Positions 10,825 through 21,512 of a stretch of DNA of 64,000 nt are shown here, piece after piece. A program made the translations under genes and the position numbers. Every line of letters begins with the position of its first letter. Position 1 is the stretch's first letter. Origin of the DNA: Chinchilla lanigera (Eukaryota > Chordata > Mammalia > Rodentia > Chinchillidae). A model generated the notes under the pieces. The model worked only from the letters and a program-made list of their open reading frames with translations, was not told the DNA's origin and did no database searches. The stretch covers positions 10,836,812-10,900,811 of the forward strand of contig NW_004955473.1 of the NCBI RefSeq assembly GCF_000276665.1. The letters are read 5' to 3'.

Positions 10825-10977
10825 ACATCGGTTCTCATTTCAAAATGGTGGAATTTTGTGAGCTTCAAGCAGTCATCCATTTAAGATAATATTAAATTCC
10901 ATTCAATAGTAGTACCAGAAGAATCTGTATTTGAAGCTTTCAAGAAGAGACCTCATCTGCTCAGGAGTTAGTGTTAT

Positions 10978-11635
10978 TGTGGTGGACTAACTAATGGTCA
11001 ACTTATAACACCCAGCTGAACTGAATCAGCATGGTTCTTGGTGTGGAAGACCCACCTGAGGACTCCTGCCAACAGCATCAAAGGAAAACTGCAGGGGAAG
11101 ACGGTGTGTTGTTGATTCTCCTGGAGAAACCTGTTATGCTGGTTTTCCTGATATGAACTCAGCTGTTCTCATGGTCAGAGGAGCTCAGGTTCTCGCTGTC
11201 ACTGGGGATGGCTGTTGTTCTCTTCAGCAGAGCTCTGGTCCTTACCTTCAGTACTGCTTCCTGGATGCAGTGCACATCTCAGCCTGCTGGCACAGATCCT
11301 TCACTCCACTGGCGCAGACTCTGCCTTCCACCAGTGACCTGTGGGCTTTCCCAGTGCAAATCCTTGATAGAGAATTGCATGAGACAGTGTCATGGGCTCT
11401 TGGTCTCCAGCTAGACTCATGGAAGACATTGCCATGAGCTCTAAGTCTTCAACCAGACTCATGCAGGATGTTGCCATGGGATCCAGGCCCTCAGTTGAAT
11501 TCTTTGGGTCTCTAGGGCACGGACAGACCTCCTGCACTCTTCTGCATTTGACTTTTGGGGTGAATATTATGAAATAATCTTATAAATTATGTGTCCTGTA
11601 TTAAATCTGTTACCTTGCAAACCCTGACTACAACA
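10978..11635 (+). mobile_element. Solo LTR, class III-like (copy 1)
   Basis: This 658-bp element starts TGTGGTGGACTAACTAATGG and ends GACTACAACA. It is flanked by a perfect 5-bp duplication GTTAT (10973-10977 and 11636-11640). The 5-bp duplication fits ERVL/MaLR. A closely similar copy is at 22083-23340. It has no internal region, so it is a solo LTR. Confidence 0.88.
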
Positions 11636-11810
11636 GTTATTTCAATGCTAACAGTTTAGATTCCACTGTTTTTGCAAAGTAGTTTATTTTTTCAGAAGAA
11701 CAAAACTGAACATCACATATACATTATCACGAATTTGAGCTTTTGGAGAAAGGTGAGAAAGCAGAATGACCAGAGTTAAAACATCAAAGAAGAAAAAAAA
11801 AGTCAGAGCC

Positions 11811-12004
11811 AAGCATAATGGCACACATCTGTTAACCCTAGTAACTGGGGAAGTTCAGGTAGGAGGATCATGAGTTCAAGGGCGGCCTGGGCAACTCTGC
11901 CAGACCGTGTCTCAAGATAAAAAGGGCTAGGTGTGTGGCCCAGTGGTAGAACACTTCCTAGCATGTGCAAGGCCCTGGGTTTAAGTCCCAGTACTAGAGA
12001 AAGT
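11811..12004 (+). repeat. B1-dID dimeric SINE
   Basis: A B1-derived left half (GGCACACATCTGTTAACCC...) is joined through CAAGATAAAAA to a tRNA-like ID half (CAGTGGTAGAACACTTCCTA...CAGTACTAGAG). Confidence 0.85.
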
Positions 12005-12665
12005 CAAATGGAGAAAGATAACTCACAAAAGATAGAAAGGGATGGGAAAAAAATTAACAATTTAAGTGAAATGAAGGTAGGGAGAAGATATTGTAGAGAA
12101 GAAGTATGGATAGAGCACCGAATTGTGAAGATAGCCAAAGATGCGGTGTGGCTATTAGAGGAAGGTGATAACAAGGCTTTGGATGTGAAGAGATCTAAGC
12201 GTAAGGAAGTATCTGAGGTAATATAAGGCTTTTCTGTAAAAGCATATTCAGGCTTTGTCCTGCATAAGCAGAAAGGTGGGAAGGCGGGGATAAAAAAGAT
12301 GTCAAAGAAAGCTCTGCCACGGGGGTAGAAGGCAGTCAGCAATCTTAAGGGGAACAATGTTTGGGAAAAGCAGCACTAGGGAAGCCAACAATAATATCAT
12401 GAGAAAGATCAGTAACAGTCATGTTTATATGAAGGGTGTGGAAGAGTTTAAGATGGTAATATGATAGAAGGGTTTAAAATCTACATATATACACACGTGG
12501 TTAGCCTAGTCAGCTGTGTGAAGTCATGGGCAAATGCCAAGGAGAAGGGGCAGACTGCTAACCTAGGGAGAAAGTGGGAAGTGGGGAGAAAGCAGAGACA
12601 AATACATAGAAAACCCACCTACTTGGTATGTGCAGATAAACACTAAACTTTCTATTTCTCCTAGC
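12005..12665. other. Intron 1 sequence, nothing recognised
   Basis: Purine-rich single-copy-looking DNA. Open frames of about 100 codons on both strands show no family signature. Confidence 0.5.
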
Positions 12666-12670
12666 TTTTT

Positions 12671-12822
12671 CTTTTTTGTCTTTTTAAGAAGGGTCTCACT
12701 ATGCAGTTCAGGCTGGCCTTGAGCTCACTTTGTAGCCCAGGCTGGTCTCAAACTCGCAACGATCCTCCTACCTCAGCCTCCCGAGTGCTGGGATTACAGG
12801 CATACGCTACCATGCCCAGCTG
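12671..12822 (-). repeat. B1 SINE
   Basis: Antisense B1 flanked by TCCTAGCTTTTT on both sides (target duplication). Confidence 0.92.
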
Positions 12823-13043
12823 TCCTAGCTTTTTATTAAGATTCTCAAACATGTACAATAAAGGTTATCTGAATGGGGAAAAAGATATAAAATTGGGCAT
12901 ATACAGGATTGCTACCACATTAAAAATATACTTCTAGACAAGGTCTGGAAGGTAATATTTAATAAACTGGAAAGACACACTAAGACAGCAATATTACAGG
13001 TGATCTTTGTCTCCAAAACGTCTTTGACAGAACTCTCAGGGTG

Positions 13044-13199
13044 AGCCGAGTGTGGTGGCTCATGCTTGTAATCCCAGCACTCAGGAGGCTGAGGCAGGAG
13101 AATTGCTGCAAGTTCGAGACCAGCCTGGGCTACAAAGTGAGCTCAAGGCCAGCCTGAACTTCATAGCGAGACCCTGTCTCAAAAAGACAAAAAACCCCT
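13044..13199 (+). repeat. B1 SINE
   Basis: GTGGTGGCTCATGCTTGTAA through CCCTGTCTCAAAAAGACAAA, with the internal duplicated block. Confidence 0.92.
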
Positions 13200-13835
13200 C
13201 TCAGAATGTGGTCCCATTTATCTGGGTCAGATGCCCACCAAAATAGAGAGGTGGCAGAGAGCAAGCAGCCAAAGTTACGTAGTGGTGCGAGCCCCATGGC
13301 AGTGGAGCTCAAGGCCAGACCCAAGCTGCTTCTATGGGTATGTGTAGCTTATGAGTTGTGGGTTCCCGGGCTGCAGCTTGTACGCAAATCTGCCAATCTG
13401 GCCCTCTTTAGGGGCAGCCTGTGCTCAGCATGAACCCTGGCCAGTGGCACCCTGTACCCTAGAATTGAAGAGCAGATTTGGAGTGCATTTTGTTGTTTTT
13501 CACTGGAAAAGGCAAAATGCAGAAATTCTGAGTTTTACAGGTTATTGTAATATGCCCACAAAATAACTAATGTGGATTCTTTGTAAGCTGTGCAGACATC
13601 CAGGGAGGGTTACAGTATATAAATAATAATAACTATCATACAGCTATTTCAATAGCTGAGCCACTGCTTAGGGTTTTTATACAAAACAAGGAAGAACCAG
13701 GTAACAATGCCTTTGATATAGGCATACTAATAGGTAACTGTTTTAAGTAATATGTTTTGCTCTAAAAAAAAATGCAGAAAAGGGCCATATTCAGTCACTG
13801 GTTATGCCCAAAGACTACTCTTCTGTTTGTTTGTC

Positions 13836-14026
13836 TGTACTGGGGATTGAACCCAAGACATCACACATGCTAGGTAAGCACTCTGCCACTGAATTACATC
13901 CCCAGTCCATTTTATTTTGACATAAAAAGATCCTACTAAGTCATTTAGGTTAGCCTCAAAATTGTAATCCTGTTTCGGATGCCCCTGTTGCTGGGATTAT
14001 AAGCATGTGCCACCACACCCTGTGAC
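13836..14026 (-). repeat. B1-dID dimeric SINE
   Basis: Antisense ID half (TACTGGGGATTGAACCCAAG...CACTGAATTACATCCCCAG) is followed by a B1-derived half ending GTGCCACCACACCC. Confidence 0.85.
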
Positions 14027-14176
14027 TATTAACTGTTAATGATAACATTTAAAAAACTAACAGTATAGAAGATTCAAGGGCGCATCTCCATCAAGTAATT
14101 GATCACAAACACCAACAACCTCACCATAATCGTGAGGCCAGTAAGCCAGGAGAACAACTGTTGGGAATAGTCAGTC

Positions 14177-14305
14177 TCTCGCAGCTCCAGACAATCTACT
14201 AATAACAGCCTCTCTGGCTACCCACAGCAAACTGAACCAAACTTTAAGCCAAAAGAAGAAGACAGTGATGAAGATAACATTACTATTGAGGACAGCCACT
14301 GCTGA
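14177..14305 (+). pseudogene. Possible processed-gene tail (acidic C-terminus), unidentified
   Basis: An open stretch ends SGYPQQTEPNF then KPKEEDSDEDNITIEDSHC and a TGA. It looks like the acidic end of a real protein, with codon-like composition. Upstream the frame is broken by a stop at about 14168. I cannot name the parent gene and there is no splice evidence, so this may be chance. Confidence 0.25.
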
Positions 14306-14769
14306 AGCTGTTCTTACAACTGAAAGCCTGAATTCCTTAACACAAAACAGAAAAACTCAGTTCTGAGTCTGGAAAGAACAGTCTTATTCCTTCTAATTAA
14401 GACAGCTTACTTAGCAAGTAGTGCAAAACACAGAACTTTAAATACATGTTCTAGATCAAATGCTTTCAGAAGATGAAAAAGTCTTAACATGAAACCGTGG
14501 CTGAATGTCTTCCGAGTGAGGGTATAATAGGACGTGCAAATCTGGCTACTTTAAGAGTGTCTAGGAAGAGAGGGAAAGACATAAAAAGAATTAAGATATG
14601 TCATGTACAAGTACCAACTCCTGATGATGAATGAAATCATTATGCACTATAGACACATACCAATAAAAATAAAAATTTTAAAAAGAGCTTTTAAACCTCA
14701 GGGCCAATGACCTAGAAGAGACACGAGAACAGTAACATTTCAGTCTTTAAATTTTATTAAAAAGAAATG

Positions 14770-14945
14770 GAACCAGGCATGGTAGTGCATGCCTGTAATC
14801 CCAGCACTCAGGAGGCTGAGGCAGGAGGACTGTTGCGAGTTTAAGGCTAGCCCAAGGTACAAAATGAGCTCAAGGCCAGCGTGAAATGTATAGCGAGATC
14901 CCATCTCAAAAAGACAATCAATCAATGAATAGATAAATAAAAAAT
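14770..14945 (+). repeat. B1 SINE
   Basis: Sense B1 (AGGCATGGTAGTGCATGCCT...) with an AATCAATCAATGAATAGATA-type tail. Confidence 0.9.
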
Positions 14946-15300
14946 AAAATAAATGGAAACAGAAAGCAGATGAGTGGCTGCTTAGGGCGGGGGAGGGAGG
15001 TCTAGGGAATGACGGCCCACAGTTACAGGTTTCTTTTGGGAGTAATACAAAATACCTTCAAGTTAGACTATGGTGATGGTTGCACAACTCTGAATACTGT
15101 GCCTTAAAAACCACTGACCTGTATATATGTTTAAATTTTAAATGTGTTTTTTATTTTTTATTTTTGTGGTGTTGAGGATCAAACCCAAGGCTTCACCATG
15201 CTAAACACATGCTGTAGCACACAGATACATCCCAGCCCTGTATACATTTCTTAAATGATTTTTATGATGTTTTGAGATACATTTCAATAAAACTGTTAAA
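14946..15300 (+). mobile_element. L1M 3' UTR fragment with an ID-type insertion
   Basis: The 'tatggtgatggttgcacaac' and 'ccttaaaaaccactgac' blocks are typical of L1M 3' ends. An antisense dID (GAGGATCAAACCCAAGGCTT...) interrupts it at about 15150-15240, after which the L1-like tail resumes. Confidence 0.7.
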
Positions 15301-15639
15301 ATACTAAAATAGACAATCTTAAAGTCTAAAACAAAAGGCCTTTGCTGGTGAAATTAGGTGCTTTTGACTTGGAAAATGTATCATTCAGCACATTTTCAGA
15401 ATTATGTGAGAGGACTAAGTCTTTCTGTTTGAAGTGGTTACATATTTAACCTGTTTCACAGAATCAAGTTAATTTTTAACTACGTTCTTTAAATTCTAAT
15501 GTGAAAAAATTTTGTTCTATTTCTTTTGATAATGAGAACCTTAGGTCTTCTCTTCCCAGTATTTTTATCTCTTAATGTAGTTTTTTGTTGTTAACTGTAC
15601 AAATCAGCTTCTGAAATCCATTTTTCTAACTTTAAGAAA

Positions 15640-15798
15640 ATCAAACCATTTTTTGTTTTTGAGACAGTGTCTTGCTATGTAGTTCAGACAGGCCTTGAAC
15701 TCACTATGTAGCACCAGCTGGCCTTAAACTCATGGCAATACTCCTGCCTCAGCTTCCCAAGTGCTGGGATTACAGGCGTGCACTACCATGCCTGGCCC
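15640..15798 (-). repeat. B1 SINE
   Basis: Antisense B1: GAGACAGTGTCTTGCTATGT to GTGCACTACCATGCCTGGCC. Confidence 0.92.
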
Positions 15799-15930
15799 CA
15801 ATGGGTTGTTTTTAGGAGTGGCTTTCTATATTATGAAACACTGAAACTATGTCCCTGAATTATTAAATTGTGCGACAGTTCATATTGGTGTTTATGCTAC
15901 AGCTTACACATTTATAAACTAATTCCAAAT

Positions 15931-15994
15931 ACCTACGTTTGATCCCTAGCACAGAAAAAGAGGTATCTGTGAGTCAATCATGCTTGGTTTTAAA
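15931..15994 (+). repeat. 64-bp duplication, copy 1 (B1-dID end plus flank)
   Basis: Identical over 64 bp to 17614-17677. The first ~28 bases are the end of a B1-dID and the rest is the unique flank of the 17.6-kb copy. Confidence 0.9.
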
Positions 15995-16240
15995 AAACAG
16001 TTTCAAAAAACAGTTAATTTCTTTGCCTTTGGTAACGTAAGAGACTCTAATTCCTGCCCTTATCCTAAATCTCACAAGCAGCATTCTGCTTTTTGTGCAT
16101 CTGTATGTATGCTGATGGGCTTTTATTGTCTTTCTTTTAATGTATTCTTGTAGTATGAAATGTTTTGAATACAAAACTAAAAGATTTTACAAACATGACA
16201 AACTTGTGAACATTTTTATACAGAAATTTTGCGTGTTTTC

Positions 16241-16320
16241 CCCCCACTAATACCAGGGATCAAACCCAGGGCCTTGTGCATGTCAGGCAAGTGCTGTACC
16301 ACTGAATGACAACGCTAGTT
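16241..16320 (-). repeat. ID/dID SINE fragment
   Basis: Antisense: ACCAGGGATCAAACCCAGGG...GTACCACTGAATGAC. Confidence 0.75.
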
Positions 16321-16546
16321 GAGTTTTCTTTAATGGCGTTACTCTAGCAACACTGCCTAAACTTTAGGAGAAATACGTGGCATTTATCTATCATAGGTAG
16401 AGTTATAGTATCCTTTTTAGGTTATTTGTTTCCTTTATATCTACTCAAATAAGTAAACACAAAGCTACTCTCATTCTTTGCCTGATTTCTTTGGTATTTA
16501 TCATTATATAACATACGATTAATATAGTATGTTTACATGTAGAAAT

Positions 16547-16717
16547 TTTTTTTTTTTGGTTTATTTTGTCATTTTGAGACAAGGTCTCTCTATGCAGTTC
16601 AGGCGGGCCTTGAGCTCACTCACTCTGTAGCCCAGGCTGGTCTCGAACTTGCAACGATCCTCCTACCTCAGCCTCCTAAGTGCTGGGATCACGGGCCTGT
16701 GCCACCACATCCAACTA
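16547..16717 (-). repeat. B1 SINE
   Basis: Antisense B1 flanked by the duplication TACATGTAGAAATTT on both sides. Confidence 0.93.
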
Positions 16718-16799
16718 CATGTAGAAATTTAAAAAGAACATAAGTCTGTATGGCTTCTAGGTAATTCTTCCCAAAGCAAAAAATGGGGCTTTTTTTGTT

Positions 16800-16990
16800 T
16801 GTTTCTTGTTTTCGTTTTGTAGCACTGAGAACCCAGGGGCTTCGCACTGAGCCACATCCTCAGGCCTCTATTTCTTTATTTTTTATTCAGAGACAGGCTC
16901 TCAGTTTCTAAACTGCACAACCTGGGCTTGCCATGCTCCCGCCTCAGCCTCCCAGAGTGGTAGGATTACAGGCATGTGCCACATCTGATG
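16800..16990 (-). repeat. B1-dID dimeric SINE
   Basis: Antisense ID half (AGCACTGAGAACCCAGGGGC) then a B1-derived half (GAGACAGGCTCTCAG...GGATTACAGGCATGTGCC). Confidence 0.75.
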
Positions 16991-17039
16991 CTCCAAAAGC
17001 TATTAATTAGTTTTCTGGTAGGGCTACTATGGATATTTT

Positions 17040-17198
17040 TATTTTATTTTTTCTCTTTTTGAAACTCGGTCTTGCTATGTAGTTCAGACTGTCCTTGAGC
17101 TCACTTTGTAGCCCAGGCTGTCCTCAAACTCTCAACAATCCTCCTACCTCAGCCTCCTGAGTGCTGGGATTATAGGCGTGCGCCACCATGCCCAGCTC
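17040..17198 (-). repeat. B1 SINE
   Basis: Antisense B1 with CTTGCTATGTAGTTCAGACT and GATTATAGGCGTGCGCCACC. Confidence 0.92.
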
Positions 17199-17431
17199 GT
17201 GGATACTTTTATAGCAGTGGTATGCTCTTAAAACTATGAAGAAACAAAGAACTCAAATAGTCTGGATTAATGAATTTTTAAGACTTTCTACTATTTAGAA
17301 AAAAAAGTCCAAGTGGAGAAACATTTCATGTAAGATTTAATATCAGAACACTACTTGGAAATGTATTTAAGTACTAAACTTCCTAGTAAAAATGTGATTA
17401 CCTCAAATGAAGATTAATATAACTTAAAACA

Positions 17432-17640
17432 GATGCAACAGCACACGTCTATAATCCCAGCTACTTAGGAGGATGAGACAAGAGGATAATCTGAGCCGAG
17501 GAGTTCAAGGTCAGTCTAGGCAAGATAACAAGATCTTGTCCCAAAAGAAAAAATGTGAAGAGAGCTAGGAATGGGTGGTTCAGTGGTAGACCACTTGCCC
17601 AGCATGCCAGAGGACCTACGTTTGATCCCTAGCACAGAAA
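17432..17640 (+). repeat. B1-dID dimeric SINE
   Basis: B1-derived half (CACACGTCTATAATCCCAGC) plus ID half (CAGTGGTAGACCACTTGCCC...GATCCCTAGCACAGAAAAAG). It is the probable source of the duplication seen at 15931. Confidence 0.85.
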
Positions 17641-17677
17641 AAGAGGTATCTGTGAGTCAATCATGCTTGGTTTTAAA
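17614..17677 (+). repeat. 64-bp duplication, copy 2
   Basis: Spans the 3' end of the B1-dID and 35 bp of flanking DNA. It is base-for-base identical to 15931-15994. Confidence 0.9.
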
Positions 17678-17761
17678 CCATGAGTTTGTTATCACGAAAT
17701 AAAATATAGAAAAGATAAACAAGTAGTTTTCATATGTGTGCCAGACACTGAAAGAAGTAAT

Positions 17762-17830
17762 TTTTTGGTGCTAGGGATAATAACCTAGAGCTTAATGCAC
17801 TCTAGCACTAAGCTATACCCCTACCTAGTC
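17762..17830 (-). repeat. dID fragment
   Basis: Decayed antisense ID with GGTGCTAGGGATAATAACCT and CACTAAGCTATACCC. Confidence 0.6.
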
Positions 17831-17855
17831 CTGAAGACAATAATTTTGATTCTAG

Positions 17856-17940
17856 GGACTGGGGACTTAGCTCAGTGGCACAGCGCCTGCCTGACAGGCG
17901 CAAGGTCATGAGTTCGATTCCCGGTACCAGAAAAAAAAAC
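17856..17940 (+). repeat. ID SINE, well preserved
   Basis: GGGACTTAGCTCAGTGGCAC (A box) and GAGTTCGATTCCCGGTACCA (B box), then a short A tail. It is tRNA-like but degraded outside the boxes, so it is a SINE and not a tRNA gene. Confidence 0.93.
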
Positions 17941-18084
17941 CAGTAATTTTGATTCTAAAGATTAATACTAATTTATTTAAAATGGCTGACAAGGACACTA
18001 TCTCTGATGATTGACAATTAACTTTTGTAAGCACCCACTAGATGTTTTAAAAGTTAAATAACACTGTAAAACAAATCACTGTTC

Positions 18085-18177
18085 TTTTTTTCTTTTTTGT
18101 GGGGGTACTGGGAATTGAATTCAGGACCTTACGCTTGCCAGGTGGGCACTGTGACACTGAGCTAAATCGCTGGCCCA
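18085..18177 (-). repeat. ID SINE
   Basis: Antisense ID flanked by the perfect duplication AAATCACTGTTCTT. Confidence 0.93.
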
Positions 18178-18189
18178 AATCACTGTTCT

Positions 18190-18597
18190 TAACTGTGACC
18201 TTATTTGGAAATGAGACCTTCGCAGAGGTAATCAAGTTAAGATAAAGCCATTAAAGTGGGCCCCAATCCAATATAGCTGGTGTCCTTCTAAGAGAAGAGA
18301 GATAGACAGAGATCACAAGAAAAACCACCACATGAAGATAGAGGCAGAGATTGGTATGATACACTTACAAGAAAAGGAATACCAAGGATCAACAGCAATA
18401 ACAGAATCTAGGAGAAAAATCACAGAACAGGCTCTACCCTAGCGTCTTCAGAAAGAGCATGATGCTGCTGACACTTTGATTTTGAAATTTTAGCCTCTGG
18501 AACTGAGAAAGAATAAATTGGATTAAATAACCCAGTCTGTGGTATTTTTGTTCTGTTTTGCGGCACTCTGTCATGGCAGTCCTAGAAAACCAATACG
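18190..18597 (+). mobile_element. MLT1-type MaLR LTR
   Basis: GACCTTATTTGGAAATGAGA, GTGGGCCCCAATCCAATAT, TGGTGTCCTTCTAAGAGAAG and a final 'cccagtctgtggtatttttg' / 'ccaatacgaca' follow the MLT1 LTR order. It is ancient and decayed. Confidence 0.85.
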
Positions 18598-19225
18598 ACA
18601 TTTAAAATGTCAGGAATTTTACGAGCAATATAGCTCTTCTACTTTCTACTCCATTACTACTATATTGGTTGAAATAAATTACGTAATGAAAGACGTCTCT
18701 TTAAAAGTCAGAAAAATGTGTATTTTTAAAATTTAATCTATGACATCTTTGCTCATTCTACCTGTCAAAACTCCAGAAGAATGACCACTCTTTGTACCCT
18801 AATGTATCCTCTACAAAGTCTTCTCAAGGCCCAACACTGAATAATTTTGGCATGTTTGTATCTTCATATGTATGTATAAAGTATATGTACATACCTTTGT
18901 TAGATTTAAGGTCCCTTACGGCAAAGGCTGTACCTTCTTACATTTGTAATCCCAATGCCTACTGCAATGTTGAGCGTACGATAGAATTCAACGACTGTTA
19001 CACAAAACAATGAATGTCGAACCACTTCTATTAGGCCAATGATTTTATCCCACAAGCCACCTACCACTTCCCCACCACTCTTGAGAGAACACTGTAAATA
19101 CTAAAAATTGTTAATGTGCTAATGTTCCTAGGAAATGTGATTGAGGAAGTATGTGCACACCAGACAATGTAATTATTTAGTGAGATAAAAAAAGCCTATA
19201 CTCAAGTCACATTTCAAATACAGTA
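18598..19225. other. Intron 1 sequence with an L2-like fragment
   Basis: About 18900-19000 (TTTAAGGTCCCTTACGGCAA ... AATCCCAATGCCTACTGCAA) resembles an L2 3' end. Nothing else is recognised. Confidence 0.5.
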
Positions 19226-19229
19226 TTCA

Positions 19230-19345
19230 GCTGGGCACAGTGGTGTGCACTTATGGTCCCAATTACTTAGGGGGCTGAGGCAGGACGATCATTTAAGTCC
19301 CACAGTTTCAGGCCAGCCTAGGAAACCTGGAAAACCTTCTCACAA
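19230..19345 (+). repeat. B1-derived SINE half
   Basis: GGCACAGTGGTGTGCACTTA...GGGGGCTGAGGCAGGACGAT. It lacks the duplicated block and looks like a dID-type left monomer. Confidence 0.75.
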
Positions 19346-20050
19346 AAAGTTATAGTATTTATAAAATTTTTCATGAATTTTAAATTTATAGGAACATGAC
19401 AACTTTGTATATGCTAATAAAAAAACCATTATAACTTAAAATTTACATTCTCTCTTTGCTTATGACTTGCTGAAATACTACAGGTTTTTCTTATTAGTTT
19501 CCTTTTTTGTCCTACAGAAGATCCAGAGTACAGACACTCATCAAATAAACAACATTAATTCCCTGACTCAATGGAGGTCAATCCCTCTTTTAATGATCTT
19601 AAAGTATTAGTCACAGAGTTCTCTGTTTAAAAATAACACTGTGATTGATAAAGTGTACTTTGTTTCTTTACCAAGGAAATGTATTTATGGAAATAATCAT
19701 AGTATGAAAGCTGAATTTTTCAAAATAAATAAAAGGGCATATATATCTTTTGAAATTCAGTTTTTGTACACTGATACACTTAGATTAAAACCCAACTTTT
19801 AATCATATTATTCATTTACATTACTGAGGTTCTGCAAACATAAAGGGTATATCCTTTTAACTTTAACTTAAATGGTCAATAAGAACATTTTTGAGGTTAA
19901 TTAACATTCAATCACATCAAAAACTCTTTCCCATTGTTACCACAAAAAAGGTAATTGTGAGATGAAGAATATGTTAATTTGACAATAATAATCACTGCAT
20001 ATATGGAAACATCAAGTTGTATATCTTAAACATATAAAATAAAAAACTAA
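19346..20050. other. Intron 1 sequence; L1M-like tail at the right end
   Basis: AT-rich sequence. About 19960-20040 (AAACATCAAGTTGTATATCT) resembles an L1M 3' end. The remainder is unassigned. Confidence 0.45.
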
Positions 20051-20052
20051 AA

Positions 20053-20205
20053 GCCAAGCATGTTGGAGCACGCCTGTAACCCTAGCACTTGAAAAGCTGA
20101 AGTGTGAGGATCAGGAATTTGAGGCCACCCTGGTCTACATAAGGTGGCCCAGCACAGCCTAGACTACATGGCAAGGCCCTGCCTCAAAAAGTTAAACAAA
20201 AATTT
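20053..20205 (+). repeat. B1 SINE
   Basis: CCAAGCATGTTGGAGCACGC...CCTGCCTCAAAAAG. Diverged. Confidence 0.85.
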
Positions 20206-20321
20206 AAAAATATTTAAAATAGAGCAACTCATTAGAGATCCCTCCCATCTTTCAGAAGTTACCCCATTCTCCATTCCTATTTGCCAATATATATTTCCTA
20301 CTCTTAAAAAAAAATTCAAAA

Positions 20322-20400
20322 TAGGCTGGGGGGCGGTTGTAGCTCAGTTGGAGCGTGTGCCAATCATGTGAGTAACCCTGGGTTTAATCCTCAGCATTAC
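20322..20400 (+). repeat. dID fragment
   Basis: GTTGTAGCTCAGTTGGAGCG ... GGTTTAATCCTCAGCATTAC. Confidence 0.7.
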
Positions 20401-20818
20401 TAAACAAAAAAAAGAAAAATATGTACATATATGAAATAAAAAAAATGTGTATAAAACAAAAAAGTTCTTTCTCATAGCCCTGGAAACATAAGACTAATTT
20501 TGACATCAAGGCGCATAAACATGGGTCTGTGAGACCCACGTTCGTTCTTTAGAATATTTCTACTGATGAATTATTATAATTTTATGAGTTCTATTTTATT
20601 AAACAATAAATGAGTGTTGCAAGTTAATGGTTAATGGTTCTAGTCTATTGGTTAGTTAATGGTTCTAGTCTATTAAACAATAAATACTTAACAGGAAAAA
20701 ATATTACAAAAATAAAGTATTAAGTCTTTAATATTTATTGTTTATAAAAAAATCATCAAAATTTTCAACATTGACTGGTTTTTGGTGTACAAACTCTAAA
20801 AAAGAATATCAGAAATGC

Positions 20819-20987
20819 GCTGGGCATGGTGATGTATGCCTGTAATCCCAGCACTCAGGACACTGAGGCAGGATTTTCACCACGTGTTCGAGAACAGCCT
20901 GGGCTACAAAGTGAGCTCGAGACCAGCCTGAACTGCATAGTGAGACCCTGTCTCAAAAAGACAAAAAAAAAAAAAAAAAAAAAAAAT
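20819..20987 (+). repeat. B1 SINE in tail unit A
   Basis: GTGATGTATGCCTGTAATCC through a ~23-base A run. It follows 'gaatatcagaaatg', the same site as the B1 in unit B. Confidence 0.9.
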
Positions 20988-21364
20988 TTCCATATGAACT
21001 ACAATAAAAATGCCAATAGCACCCTACAAAAAAAAAATCTTTACTTCAGTTATCACACCTAAAGCAGTCTGCACACAGGACAACAGTACGTTCCATCATA
21101 CACATCAGTACACTGACAGCATAGCACATGGCTTGCTTTCCTGGCCTTTTTGTAGGACACACTTGACATCTCAGTGTTCTTGCTGTTTTGTCATAAGGAT
21201 CTTACTATATCATGCAGTGTGTAGTTACCAGGAACATAAAATATCAATAAAATAAATTATTAAATTCTTAGTATGTATTTTGCGTTTAAAACAGACATCA
21301 ACATTTTCACATCAGCTGTGCACTTTCTTACAAAGTCTAAAAGATAACATCAGAAATAAATTCC

Positions 21365-21512
21365 TGCCAGGCGTGGTGGTGTACGCCTGTGATCCCAGGA
21401 CTCAGGAAGCTAAGGCAGGAGGATCACTGAGACTTCAAGACCAGCCTGGGCTACAAAGTGAGTTCAAGCCCTGCCAGACCTGCATAGCAAAATCGTGTCT
21501 TAAAAAGACCAA
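21365..21512 (+). repeat. B1 SINE in tail unit B
   Basis: GTGGTGTACGCCTGTGATCC...CGTGTCTTAAAAAG. It follows 'gataacatcagaaataa', colinear with unit A. Confidence 0.9.

Noticed and set aside
11153..11437. Open frame repeated at 22258-22515
   Set aside because: Both lie inside the two related LTRs. The similarity is due to the LTR family, not to a duplicated gene.
17856..17940. tRNA-Ala-like gene
   Set aside because: It has A and B boxes but no foldable acceptor/anticodon arms, an A-rich tail, and many copies with target duplications. It is an ID SINE.
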